From the NCBI GenBank assembly GCA_035536775.1, contig DATLNM010000043.1, positions 1 to 35,015 of the forward strand: 35,015 nt of DNA. The letters are read 5' to 3'. Made by a program: the position numbers and the translations under genes. The notes beneath the pieces were generated by a model. That model was not told where the DNA came from, searched no databases, and worked only from the letters and a program-made list of their open reading frames with translations. The DNA is from DATLNM01 sp035536775. GTDB lineage: Bacteria; Actinomycetota; CADDZG01; WHSQ01. Of this stretch, positions 1-8,620 are shown piece by piece; position 1 is the stretch's first letter; every line of letters begins with the position of its first letter.

Positions 1-1025
1 AGACATGCGTCGGCGCGCGCAGGATCCGACACCCTGTACACCTGGGCGCACAGCGCGAACGCGGCTGCAACGCGACCGGCCAGGTTCGGACTGAGTGGCG
101 CGTCGGGCGCGCCTGCGCGGAACACCGGCCTGTACTTGACGAAGTACTTGCGGTCCCCCGGCTGGACATCGAGACGATCGTCACGTTGGGGCAGGCGCCA
201 CAGGTCGTGATCGCCGAGGAGTCGGTCGTTTACGTGTGCGATCCCCACCTGGATGTAGAGGGTGCGCGTATCTCCCTCCCACATCTTGTCGAGCCAGTCG
301 AGGCCAAAGCGTGCCTCAGCATCGAGATCACTCGGCGCTTGGAACGAAGCCTGGTGGTCGCGCAAGCCAAGCAGCATCAATATCTCGACGAAGCTCGACT
401 GCGACAGGAACTTGAGGTAATCGCCCGCGTCGAGCCACCCGCCCGAGACGTCGACGGGCCCGCCGACCTTGCGCAATGGGCGCGTGACCTGTCCACCGCG
501 GAACCTCGGGGTCCTGTAGACGAATGCCTCCGCGTCGGCGAGATGCGACGGCTGGCGGTTGAGCTTGGCGGAGTCGACGTCGGGACCGTCTCGCTGCGCT
601 CCGAAGAACCACACGGCATCTGCGAGCGGTTCCTGGTACAGCTCCCGCGCACTTCCGATACGGAAGGTCGGCGAAAACGTGTCTCCGTCGAACGCGATCC
701 GATAGGTACCGGGTTGATCGAACGCGGAGAAGTCGGCAAGGTGAGTCTTCCTCCAAACGGAGCTCCATGCCCCCGTCGATTCGGCGATATCCGCCTCGAA
801 CACAGATGCACCCGCCGCATCGAGCACATTGAAGGGGCGGCCCGTGAGATCGGTCTCGGACATGAGGAAAGCACGTTTCGGCGCGCCGACGACGTAGCCG
901 ACCTGATTGACGCGGATGTGAACCGACGTATGAGCCACGGCGCGTCCAGGCATCGACGTCAACGAGCCGATGACTGTTAGCGCGACGACTACGGCCGAGA
1001 GGGTATTGACCCTGATGCTGGTCAA
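1..1025 (-). CDS. Secreted glycoside hydrolase family 9 (cellulase-type) enzyme, N-terminal part
   Basis: Reading the minus strand from a TTG at 1025 gives an open frame of 341 codons that runs off the left edge. Residues 1-31 form a signal peptide (short basic start, hydrophobic core, end at a V-A site). An Ig-like CelD_N domain follows, opening with IRVNQVGYVVGAPKRAF, the standard start of GH9 enzymes with this domain. Near residues 190-200 lies GGWLDAGDYLKF, matching the GH9 signature GGW(Y/x)DAGDY, whose Asp residues activate the catalytic water. The catalytic acid Glu of GH9 lies near the C-terminus and is outside the window. The TTG overlaps the TGA of the upstream gene (TTGA), so translation is probably coupled. 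The expected substrate is a beta-1,4-glucan outside the cell. The family call is secure; activity and exact substrate are not shown. Confidence 0.88.
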   Translation of the reverse strand, partial: MTSIRVNTLSAVVVALTVIGSLTSMPGRAVAHTSVHIRVNQVGYVVGAPKRAFLMSETDLTGRPFNVLDAAGASVFEADIAESTGAWSSVWRKTHLADFSAFDQPGTYRIAFDGDTFSPTFRIGSARELYQEPLADAVWFFGAQRDGPDVDSAKLNRQPSHLADAEAFVYRTPRFRGGQVTRPLRKVGGPVDVSGGWLDAGDYLKFLSQSSFVEILMLLGLRDHQASFQAPSDLDAEARFGLDWLDKMWEGDTRTLYIQVGIAHVNDRLLGDHDLWRLPQRDDRLDVQPGDRKYFVKYRPVFRAGAPDAPLSPNLAGRVAAAFALCAQVYRVSDPARADAC

Positions 1026-2662
1026 GCGCGCACCCTGATCCGTCGCGACACACTGGATGTGTGGTCGTCGTCCTGACTCGGCCAGCGGGCACGATATACG
1101 CCGGGCATCAGGCGAAGGGTCTTACGCGCTCGACACTCGTCGTCCAAGACTGCGGTCGACACAGTGCGGAAGCCTCTCTGTGTGCGACGTTGGATCACGA
1201 TCTTGGTTGCTTCATGCCCTTCGCAGGGTTCGATGGAGGTTGCTAATCGTGTCAGAGGTGCGGGGGCGTTGACGGATCTCAGACGGACGGCAACGCGCAC
1301 TTCGATCGGAACGGGAACCGACTCCGCGGCGTCGCAATCTGATGAGGAATCCGCGCGGGCGATGTAACTGGCATTAGCTGATGGGGCGAAACTCGCGGAG
1401 AAGGTGCCGTCTCCACCCGCCTGCACACTCACTACGTTGCGCTCAGGCATGGGACTTATCTGCTGAATCGTCACTGTTTGAAAGGCAAAGCACGCCGATG
1501 TTTCGCTTGAGATCTGGCCCGTCAATGTGGCTTCACTCCCATATCTGATCCGTGCCTGAAGAGCCTCTAGGGAAACGCTGCGGGCCCGACTACGGGGAGG
1601 GCTAAAGCATGTGGAGAATGCCGTGCGCGGACATGTGGGGAAAGAAGGGCCGGGGCACGGTGACTGAGACGGACTCGGAGAAACTGCGGGCCCTCCGGTG
1701 TGCGAGGCGGAGGGTTGAGCTGTTTCCATTGGGGTTGACGATGGAGAAGGGGTCGGCACCGGCGACGGCGTCGGGATCGACTGCCAGTCGAGGCCGAACG
1801 CGCCGGCAGTGTTGGGAACGTCGACCTTGTTCCCTCGCCCATCGATGAGAACGATCGCGCGCGACGGACCCGACGCGCTGGACTCCGTGTAAGCAAGGGT
1901 CAGACCATCTGGCGAGAAGGCAGGGCTCCTCTCGTTGATCTGGGGGGTGTCGCTGAGCCTAGTCAGGCCGCCTTGCATGTCCCTCAGGTAGACGTCCGCC
2001 AACCCCGACCCGACGCGGCGGGTGAACGCGAGCAGGTGTCCGTCGGGAGACCACTCGATGTCGTCTTCCCAGTCGGGCGAACCGACGAAGGTCACGAGCC
2101 CCGTGCCATCCGGCTTGATGGACAAGATGTCTCCCGGCTCTCCGAGCGCGCCCGCCACGAACGCGATCTGATCGCCGACGGGAGACCAGGCGACGGCGCG
2201 CACGTACAGGTCGGTGTCGTAGATGGTGGTGGGAGCGAAGGCCCCCGCGTCGGTCACCAAAAGGTTCCCGTCGAGCGACGCGAACGCGATCCTCGCTCCG
2301 TCTGGGGACCATGACGGATACAGTCCTTGCCCGAGATGGCGTGGCGCTGAGCCCGCCGGGTCGGACACCTCGACCGTGTAGCGGTAGGCCCCCGTATGGT
2401 CGAAGCCGTTGTTGAGATAGACGAGCTTGCTGCCGCCCGGGCCCCATTCGACCTGTACATCGTCGCCACAGTCGGCTCGCAGCGTCTCGAGCCCCGACCC
2501 GTCTGAGTTGATCGAGTAGAGGTCCGCGCCCGTTCGGCTCTGGGTTCGAGAGAAGGCGATGCGACCGTTGCCCCCTGGGAAGGCGCCGCGGGCCGGGATC
2601 TCGCTGCCTAGGACCATCAACAGAAGGAGAGCCGCCAGTACGTGCGTGCGCCGCTCGCCCAT
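1022..2662 (-). CDS. Secreted TolB-like PD40 beta-propeller protein with C-terminal Ig-like region
   Basis: The ATG at 2662 is preferred to upstream in-frame starts because GGAGGGGG lies 6 nt before it and a signal peptide follows directly (MGERRTHVLAALLLLMVLG, ending near residue 26). The protein is 546 aa. Residues about 30-295 hold repeated PD40 blades of the type SPDGxxIAF (SPDGARIAFAS, SPVGDQIAFVA, SPDGHLLAFTR, SPDGLTLAYTE), which fold as a TolB-like propeller. A Pro/Ser/Thr-rich linker follows (about 298-345), then a region resembling a bacterial Ig-like domain. No transmembrane anchor is visible, so it is probably exported. It is directly upstream of, and overlaps, the GH9 gene, which suggests a joint role in extracellular polysaccharide binding or processing. 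That role is inference; propellers of this type mostly mediate binding. Confidence 0.85.
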   Translation of the reverse strand: MGERRTHVLAALLLLMVLGSEIPARGAFPGGNGRIAFSRTQSRTGADLYSINSDGSGLETLRADCGDDVQVEWGPGGSKLVYLNNGFDHTGAYRYTVEVSDPAGSAPRHLGQGLYPSWSPDGARIAFASLDGNLLVTDAGAFAPTTIYDTDLYVRAVAWSPVGDQIAFVAGALGEPGDILSIKPDGTGLVTFVGSPDWEDDIEWSPDGHLLAFTRRVGSGLADVYLRDMQGGLTRLSDTPQINERSPAFSPDGLTLAYTESSASGPSRAIVLIDGRGNKVDVPNTAGAFGLDWQSIPTPSPVPTPSPSSTPMETAQPSASHTGGPAVSPSPSQSPCPGPSFPTCPRTAFSTCFSPPRSRARSVSLEALQARIRYGSEATLTGQISSETSACFAFQTVTIQQISPMPERNVVSVQAGGDGTFSASFAPSANASYIARADSSSDCDAAESVPVPIEVRVAVRLRSVNAPAPLTRLATSIEPCEGHEATKIVIQRRTQRGFRTVSTAVLDDECRARKTLRLMPGVYRARWPSQDDDHTSSVSRRIRVRA

Positions 2663-2851
2663 GCCTTGCCCCCTCCATCGGTCAAAGCCCTCGTCCGTCA
2701 GAGCCCTCGTCTCGACCAACGTCGAGCCGCATCGCGAGGTTACGACGGGGCCCTCCGGTGATAAGTAAGAATGTGTGCTGGGCCGGCAAGAGCCGGGGGG
2801 AAGGGGTCCGTCCGCTGGACCCGCCAGGGGCTTCGTGCGGGGGTGGTCGTT
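2663..2851. promoter_or_regulatory. Divergent intergenic region with a short direct repeat
   Basis: This stretch separates two divergently transcribed secreted-protein genes and must hold both promoters. AGCCCTCGTC occurs at 2686-2695 and again at 2702-2711, a 16-nt period, close to the minus-strand start. An AT-richer stretch (GATAAGTAAGAAT, around 2760-2772) is the only plausible -10 area for the plus-strand gene. No clear -35 is visible. Regulation is not otherwise readable. Confidence 0.3.
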
Positions 2852-4330
2852 TTGCGACGTAGTCGCATCAGGTACGCCGCAGTAGCGGCGCTAGTGGTCT
2901 TAGTCGCGTCCGCCTGTGGGCAGAAGTCGGGCGTTGCGCTGACCGGAGCGACCGGCCTCGAGGGCCGACAGGTCGTGATCGATCCCGAAACGGGACAAAC
3001 GGTCGATGCCGAAACCGGCGAGGTCGTAGATCCCTCGACAGGCGAGGTCATCGACGGCGGAACCGAGCTTGGAGGCAGCAGCGACACCGTGCTGGGTGAC
3101 ACGACGTCGTCGTCCTCGTCGTCCGACAGTTCGAGCGGCGAAGACGACACCGGTACGGGGACCGAGGAAGGTGACGAGCCAGAGCCCGGCGAGCCCACGG
3201 GCGGCGACGCCACCGGCGTTACCGACGAGGTCATCAAGATCGGCGTTCATGCACCGATCACCGGAGCCGCACCGGTTCCCTCGGACTCGGCGAACAAAGG
3301 AGCTGTCGTCTACTGGCGCTGGCTTGAGGAGAACGGTGAAGAGGTCCTAGGGCGGCGCGTCGAGGTCGTCATCAAGAACGACCAGTACAACCCTTCCGCG
3401 GCGGTATCGGCGTGCAAGGAGATGGTCGAGAAGGACAAGGTCTTCCTGTTGTCCGGGGCGGCAGGCACCGATCAGATCCAGGCTTGCGCGCGCTACGCGG
3501 CGTCGGTCGGAGTCCCTTACATCTCCTCCGGCGTCACCGAGATCGGAGTTACTGGACTTCCGAACTATTTCGCCGTCTCGATGACCTATCCAGACCAAGG
3601 CCCCCTGATGGCCGATTTCGTCATCGATGAGCTTGGGGGCGGAGACGAGAAGAACGCGATCGTCTACTTCAACACCCAGAACTTCCTCGACGGGAAAGAG
3701 GCATACGTCGAGGCCATGGAAGAGCGCGGCGTCGAGGTCTATCAGCGAGCAGTCAGCAAAACTGCCGGCGCGAGCGACGCTCAAGCCGTAGCCACGGACC
3801 TCGCGGCGCAGGGCTTCGACAACGTCAACGTCATCGTGTCGCCCGTATGGTTCCTGCAGCTCTTACAAGCGACACGCAGCCAGAACTACGCGCCGCAATG
3901 GACCGCGCCGGGGATCCAGATGACGTTCGACGCGGTGGCGACCGTGGGCTGCCGGAACGGCAGTCTCGACGGAGCCAAGATGTTCGCCCCGTTCCCCGCG
4001 TGGGTCGACCGGAACAAGTTCGACCCCGAGTTCGCCAAGGCCGTCGATGCGATCTTCCCTGAAGAGCGCGGCGGCGACGACTTCATGTGGCTCGGGTGGT
4101 CGGGGTCCAAGGGGATCCACGGGATGTTCAATCTCGTAGGTGAGAACCTGACGCGCGAGCGCTTCGTGTACTTCCTGGAACGTGCCGAAGGTCTGAGCAA
4201 CGGCATCGCGCCCGAGCTCAACTTCACGCCCGAGAACCATTTCGGTTCGACAGCGGTCCACGTGAGCGAAGCGCGTTGCGGTGAAGATCAGCGGTGGCAC
4301 ACGATCATGACGCACAAGAGCGACTTCTAG
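2852..4330 (+). CDS. ABC-type branched-chain amino acid (LivJ/Peripla_BP_6) substrate-binding lipoprotein
   Basis: TTG at 2852 is chosen because a G-rich Shine-Dalgarno-like stretch (2839-2846) precedes it and it yields a compact lipoprotein signal MRRSRIRYAAVAALVVLVASAC, with lipobox VASAC and Cys22. GTG 2843 and an in-frame start at 2771 are alternatives. After the lipid anchor come three to four octads of the form DxxTGxxV (residues 44-70), then a Ser/Asp/Glu-rich linker to about residue 128. A Peripla_BP_6 domain runs from VTDEVIKIGVHAPITG to the C-terminus (492 aa). The family captures amino acids or other small organic solutes for an ABC importer. No permease or ATPase genes are adjacent, so the partner and ligand are unknown. 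The gene converges on argH and their stop codons overlap. Confidence 0.85.
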   Translation: MRRSRIRYAAVAALVVLVASACGQKSGVALTGATGLEGRQVVIDPETGQTVDAETGEVVDPSTGEVIDGGTELGGSSDTVLGDTTSSSSSSDSSSGEDDTGTGTEEGDEPEPGEPTGGDATGVTDEVIKIGVHAPITGAAPVPSDSANKGAVVYWRWLEENGEEVLGRRVEVVIKNDQYNPSAAVSACKEMVEKDKVFLLSGAAGTDQIQACARYAASVGVPYISSGVTEIGVTGLPNYFAVSMTYPDQGPLMADFVIDELGGGDEKNAIVYFNTQNFLDGKEAYVEAMEERGVEVYQRAVSKTAGASDAQAVATDLAAQGFDNVNVIVSPVWFLQLLQATRSQNYAPQWTAPGIQMTFDAVATVGCRNGSLDGAKMFAPFPAWVDRNKFDPEFAKAVDAIFPEERGGDDFMWLGWSGSKGIHGMFNLVGENLTRERFVYFLERAEGLSNGIAPELNFTPENHFGSTAVHVSEARCGEDQRWHTIMTHKSDF

Positions 4331-5757
4331 GTTGTCCCCAGCTCCGTAAGGCTCGTGGTCAGTCGCGTCAGCTCTTCGATCTGACGTTCCACCTGTAGCG
4401 GCGCCGTCCCTCCGGGGGTGGCTCTCCCCGACATCCCGGCAGCCGGGTCGAGGTCGGCGACATCTTCTGGGAGGAGGCCGGACGCCAACGCGCCGAGGTC
4501 CTCACCGGTGAGACCCTGCAGTTCGGCGGAGTCGCCCGTGCGCGCCACGGCGCGTCCAGCCATCGCGTGGGCATCGCGGAATGGCACGCCCCGTTGGACG
4601 AGCCGCTCGGCGAGGTCGGTCGCCCATATCCCCTCGGTGGCAAAAACGGCCTCGGACATCCGTTCTACATCGAAGTTCAGCGATGCAAGTAGCGACGTCA
4701 ACCCCGCGAGACATGCCTCGGTGCGATCGACCGCCGCGAACAACACAGCCTTGTCCTCTTGAAGGTCACGGTTGTAAGCCATGGGGAGGCCTTTCAACAT
4801 CGTCATCAGCGTCATGAGCTCGCCAAGCGTGACCGCGGCGCGCCCTCGGATGAGCTCGGCGACATCCGGGTTCCTCTTCTGCGGCATCATGCTCGAGCCT
4901 GTCGACCACTCGTCCGCGAGACGTGCGAAGCCGAACTCGGCCGACGTCCACAGACAGATGTCTTCGCAGAGGCGCGACATCTGTATCGAGGTCGAAGCGC
5001 AGGCGTATGCGAGATCGACGGCGAAGTCGCGAGCGGCGACGGCATCCATAGCGTTAGCGAAGAGCGACTCGAAACCAAGCTCACGTTGAGCGACCGACGG
5101 ATCGAGGCCGAGCGTAGAGCCCGCGATGGCGCCTGCACCGAGCGTGCTGACGTCCGCGGAACGGTATGCGGTCGAGAAGCGCCGGCCGTCGCGCTCTAGA
5201 GCGAAGCCATGCGCGAGCAGATGGAATGCGAGCGACACCGGTTGAGCGCGCTGCAGGTGTGTGTATCCCGGCATCACGGTCTCGGTGTGCAGGCCGGCAA
5301 CGGCGATGATGCCATCGAGCAGCTTCGCCGTCGCAACAGCGAGTCGAACGGAGGCGGCCTTGCACCACAGTCGCAGGTCCGTCACTACGAGGTCATTGCG
5401 GCTACGTCCCGCGTGGATCTTGCGGCCCAGGTCTCCAAGCCGATCGGAAAGCGCCCGTTCCACGTAGGTGTGAACGTCCTCATCGGTAGGTTCAAAGGCA
5501 GGCGGCTTGTCCAACCAGTCGCTCAACAAGGACATGCAGGCGCCATCGATCTTCTCGACCTCCGCTGGATCGAGGATGCCGGCGTGTCCGAGGACGCGGG
5601 CGTGAGCACGCGTCGCCGCGAGATCGTGCTCGAGAAGTCTGACATCTACTCCGAACGAAGACGTGAAATCGAGCATCGATTGGTCGGGCGGAGCGTCGAA
5701 ACGCCCCGCCCACAACATGCGTTCGGCGTCGGAGCCGTCCGGGGACACGCGCGTCAC
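4327..5757 (-). CDS. argH: Argininosuccinate lyase
   Basis: Last step of arginine synthesis: argininosuccinate is split into arginine and fumarate in the cytoplasm. The 476-aa product has the family signature GSSMMPQKRNPD (consensus GSSxMPxKxN) and the substrate-binding stretch HAGRSRNDLV near residue 115, both typical of ArgH in the aspartase/fumarase superfamily. Length matches the usual 450-480 aa. The start is GTG at 5757, three bases after the argG stop, with AGGAAG inside the end of argG as ribosome binding site. It is the last gene of the operon. Its TAG overlaps the TAG of the convergent lipoprotein gene in a single CTAG (4327-4330), so no separate terminator fits between them. Confidence 0.96.
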   Translation of the reverse strand: MTRVSPDGSDAERMLWAGRFDAPPDQSMLDFTSSFGVDVRLLEHDLAATRAHARVLGHAGILDPAEVEKIDGACMSLLSDWLDKPPAFEPTDEDVHTYVERALSDRLGDLGRKIHAGRSRNDLVVTDLRLWCKAASVRLAVATAKLLDGIIAVAGLHTETVMPGYTHLQRAQPVSLAFHLLAHGFALERDGRRFSTAYRSADVSTLGAGAIAGSTLGLDPSVAQRELGFESLFANAMDAVAARDFAVDLAYACASTSIQMSRLCEDICLWTSAEFGFARLADEWSTGSSMMPQKRNPDVAELIRGRAAVTLGELMTLMTMLKGLPMAYNRDLQEDKAVLFAAVDRTEACLAGLTSLLASLNFDVERMSEAVFATEGIWATDLAERLVQRGVPFRDAHAMAGRAVARTGDSAELQGLTGEDLGALASGLLPEDVADLDPAAGMSGRATPGGTAPLQVERQIEELTRLTTSLTELGTT

Positions 5758-5760
5758 GCG

Positions 5761-6951
5761 CTAGCTTCCTGCCTTACGACGGGCGGCCCACTGCTTCACC
5801 GGCAGCCCCCACAGCCGGATGAACCCGGCCGCATCCTCGTGACGGAAGGCATCCTCGGGCTCGTAGGTCGCTAGCTCGTGTGAGAACAGCGACTCCGGGG
5901 AACGCCGGCCGACCGCAGTACAGCTACCGAGACCGAACCGGAGTCGGACGTCGCCTGTGACGGTCTTCTGCGTCTCGGCCGCGAACGCGTCGAGGGCCTC
6001 GCGCAACGGAGAGAACCAAAGCCCTTCATAGACGAGGTCGGCCCATCGAGACTCGAGGCGCGCCTTCTCGCGCGCCGTCGATCGCTCGAGGGTGAGTCGT
6101 TCGAGATCCGAGTGTGCGGTGATGAGCGCGAGAGCGGCGGGGGCCTCGTAAACCTCACGTGACTTGATACCGACAAGGCGGTCTTCGACCATGTCGATGC
6201 GACCGTAGCCGAACGAGCCCGCGATCTTCCCGACAACCCCTATCGCTGCAGCGGGATCGAGCTGCTCTCCATCCACCGCTACCGGCACCCCCGCTGCGAA
6301 AGAAACCTCGACCTCTTGCAACGATGATGCCTCGGCGGAGATCGACGTCATCTCCCACACATCGTCGGGGGGAGCGGTCCACGGATCCTCCAGCGCGCCG
6401 CATTCGATGCTGCGCCCCCAAAGGTTCTCGTCGATCGAGTAGGGCGAGGACTTCGTCGTATCGATGGGCAGAGATCGTGCCTTGGCGTACTCGATCGTCT
6501 CGGGGCGCGACATACCCCAGTCGCGCACCGGCGCGAGCACTTCTATGTCCGGGTCGAGCGCGGATAGGGAGACCTCGAAGCGCACCTGGTCGTTGCCCTT
6601 TCCGGTGCATCCGTGGGCAACAGCGGTCGCCCCAGTCTCGTGCGCGACTTTGATGAGCTCCGCAGAGATAAGAGGGCGAGACAACGCAGAAACAAGCGGG
6701 TAACGACCCTGGTAAAGCGCGTTCATCTTCAGGGCCGGAAGGATGTACCCGTCCACGAACGCTGCCTTCGCATCGATCAACGTCGCATCCACGGCACCGA
6801 GAGCCGAAGCACGTTCCACTGCCTCGCGGAGGTCGCCCGGCTGGCCGACGTCGACGGCCGCGGCGATGACGTCCCAGCCCTGCTCCTTCAGCCACGGGAT
6901 GGCTGCTGATGTGTCCAGACCTCCTGAGTATGCGAGGACCACTCTCTTCAT
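5761..6951 (-). CDS. argG: Argininosuccinate synthase
   Basis: Condenses citrulline and aspartate with ATP to give argininosuccinate. The 396-aa protein begins MKRVVLAYSGGLDTS, which holds the PP-loop ATP pyrophosphatase motif SGGLDTS, and later has GCTGKGNDQVRFE, the conserved citrulline/ATP site region. The ATG at 6951 is chosen over an upstream in-frame start at 6993 because GGAGG lies 8 nt before it and because it makes ATGA with the argR stop, the same arrangement as elsewhere in this operon. Length fits the bacterial family (about 400 aa). It sits between argR and argH. Confidence 0.96.
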   Translation of the reverse strand: MKRVVLAYSGGLDTSAAIPWLKEQGWDVIAAAVDVGQPGDLREAVERASALGAVDATLIDAKAAFVDGYILPALKMNALYQGRYPLVSALSRPLISAELIKVAHETGATAVAHGCTGKGNDQVRFEVSLSALDPDIEVLAPVRDWGMSRPETIEYAKARSLPIDTTKSSPYSIDENLWGRSIECGALEDPWTAPPDDVWEMTSISAEASSLQEVEVSFAAGVPVAVDGEQLDPAAAIGVVGKIAGSFGYGRIDMVEDRLVGIKSREVYEAPAALALITAHSDLERLTLERSTAREKARLESRWADLVYEGLWFSPLREALDAFAAETQKTVTGDVRLRFGLGSCTAVGRRSPESLFSHELATYEPEDAFRHEDAAGFIRLWGLPVKQWAARRKAGS

Positions 6952-7433
6952 GACTTGTTCCTCCCGTTGGTAGACGACGGATCCTCGGCCCACGACGACG
7001 CGAGGCTCCGAGCGACACCGATCCCATCCGTGGCGACGAAGATCGTGTCGTCGCCGGCGATCGTTCCTTTGACCTGAGGTAATCCCGCGAGATCGATCGC
7101 GCGCGCGACGGCACCAGCATGCCCCGGAGCAGTTGCAACGATCACTAGAGAAGCCGCGACACGGATATCGATCGCGAACTCGGACAGTGTCTCGAGCAGA
7201 CCTCGCATAACGAGGTCTCCGCTTCCGGAGCGTGGGATCTCGTCCGCCAAGCGGTACGAGACCGCGCCCCCCACCCTGACCTTCATCGCGCCGAGCTCTT
7301 GCAGATCGCGCGACACGGTGGCCTGCGTGACGTCATGACCGAGTCCGCGAAGGGCCTCGACGATGGCGTGCTGACTCTTTGCCCCGCCCCCACGCAGAAT
7401 CTTCAGGATGTCGCGACGACGTTGGCTCCTCAC
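6948..7433 (-). CDS. argR: Arginine repressor ArgR
   Basis: Arginine-responsive transcription factor that binds ARG boxes as a hexamer. The 161-aa product starts at GTG 7433, which overlaps the argD stop as GTGA; the longer in-frame extension upstream lies wholly inside argD and is rejected. The N-terminal winged helix includes RRDILKIL and the recognition region THxATVSRDLQELG-like (DVTQATVSRDLQELGAMKV), a hallmark of ArgR. The C-terminal hexamerisation and arginine-binding domain includes APGHAGAVARAID and the GTIAGDDTIFVA stretch, with the two adjacent Asp residues that contact arginine in the family. Position inside the biosynthetic operon suggests autoregulation through the promoter upstream of argC. 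Confidence 0.95.
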   Translation of the reverse strand: MRSQRRRDILKILRGGGAKSQHAIVEALRGLGHDVTQATVSRDLQELGAMKVRVGGAVSYRLADEIPRSGSGDLVMRGLLETLSEFAIDIRVAASLVIVATAPGHAGAVARAIDLAGLPQVKGTIAGDDTIFVATDGIGVARSLASSWAEDPSSTNGRNKS

Positions 7434-8620
7434 GACCCGCCAACCTCGGACGTAACTTGCGCCCACGCGGCTTCTAGGCCACGCAGTCCCGCTTCGAGCT
7501 CGGGCTCGGTGATCACGAGCGGCGGAGCAAGTCGGATGACCGACGGCGTCGCGTCGTTGACAAGGACCCCGTGCTCGAGCGCCGAGGCGGCGACTTCGTG
7601 GGCGAGCGGGGACGGAAGCTCGATACCTATAAGCATCCCGCGGCCTCGGATCGACGCTCCGTCGAAGATGACCTGAAGCCGGTGCATAAGGATGCTGCCG
7701 AATACCCGCGCGCGATCGATCAGGTCCTCGCTCTCGATGACATCGAGGACGGACAGCGCGGCAGCGCACTGGACAGGACCTCCCCCGAAGGTCGAACCAT
7801 GGTCTCCCGGCTCCAGGAGCGATGCGACCTCTGGGCGCGCGAGGCAGACACCTATCGGTAGTCCTCCCCCCAGTGCCTTGGCGAGGCAGACGACATCCGG
7901 TTGGATGCCTGAGGACTCATACGCGAACCACGCCCCAGTACGCCCGAGGCCAGTTTGGATCTCGTCGAGGATCAATAGCGCGTCGGCGCGATCGCACGCC
8001 GCTCGGACATCGGCGAGATAACCCTCTGGAGGCACGACGACCCCGGCCTCCCCTTGGATCGGCTCCACGAGGACCGCGACGACGTCGTCGGTCAGGGCGG
8101 CCGTGAGCGCGGTGGAGTCGCCGTAGGGGACGTGAACGAAGCCGGCCAGCATTGGAGCGAAGGGTTCCTGTTTGTGCGGCTGTCCCGTCGCCGCGAGCGC
8201 GCCGAACGTCCTCCCGTGGAAACCACCTTCAGTGGCAACGATCACAGGCTTACGTTTGCCGGTAAGCGTCGCTTTCTTGCGAGCCAGCTTCAGCGCGCAC
8301 TCGATGGCTTCGGCACCTGAATTCGCAAAGTACGCGACCGAACCTCCGCTTAGCTCACTGAGCCGGTGAGCGAGGTCGCGCTGCGGGCGAGACCGGTAGA
8401 GGTTCGAAACGTGCACAAGCTTCTCGGCTTGATCGCGGATCGCCTGAGTCACCCTTGGATGGCAATGCCCCGTCGCGCACACTGCGATCCCACCGAGGAG
8501 GTCGATCAACTGCCTGCCGTCCTCGGTCGTCAGGGTCGCCCCGCGCCCCGATGCGATATCGACGTCCCACCGCCTGTAGGTCGCCATGATGGGATCCGAG
8601 ATCGCGGCCTCGCTCGTCAT
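7430..8620 (-). CDS. argD: Acetylornithine aminotransferase
   Basis: PLP-dependent class III aminotransferase that converts N-acetylglutamate semialdehyde to N-acetylornithine. The 396-aa sequence has the family features NSGAEAIECALKLAR, GGFHGRTFGALAATG, the PLP-ring Asp in LLILDEIQTGLGRTG, and the Schiff-base Lys in CLAKALGGGLPIG. The ATG at 8620 overlaps the argB stop as ATGA. ArgD and other ornithine or succinylornithine aminotransferases are close in sequence; the operon context decides for ArgD. In many actinobacteria argF follows argD, but here argR follows at once. Confidence 0.95.
   Translation of the reverse strand: MTSEAAISDPIMATYRRWDVDIASGRGATLTTEDGRQLIDLLGGIAVCATGHCHPRVTQAIRDQAEKLVHVSNLYRSRPQRDLAHRLSELSGGSVAYFANSGAEAIECALKLARKKATLTGKRKPVIVATEGGFHGRTFGALAATGQPHKQEPFAPMLAGFVHVPYGDSTALTAALTDDVVAVLVEPIQGEAGVVVPPEGYLADVRAACDRADALLILDEIQTGLGRTGAWFAYESSGIQPDVVCLAKALGGGLPIGVCLARPEVASLLEPGDHGSTFGGGPVQCAAALSVLDVIESEDLIDRARVFGSILMHRLQVIFDGASIRGRGMLIGIELPSPLAHEVAASALEHGVLVNDATPSVIRLAPPLVITEPELEAGLRGLEAAWAQVTSEVGGS

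Noticed and set aside
186..1092. Open frames on both strands at 186-980 (+) and 328-1092 (-)
   Set aside because: They are out-of-frame shadows of the GH9 gene, whose own frame (1025 to the left edge) shows recognisable motifs.
7434..7769. N-terminal extension of the argR frame
   Set aside because: It lies wholly inside argD, is Arg-rich low-complexity sequence, and argR has a GTG start overlapping the argD stop with normal family length.
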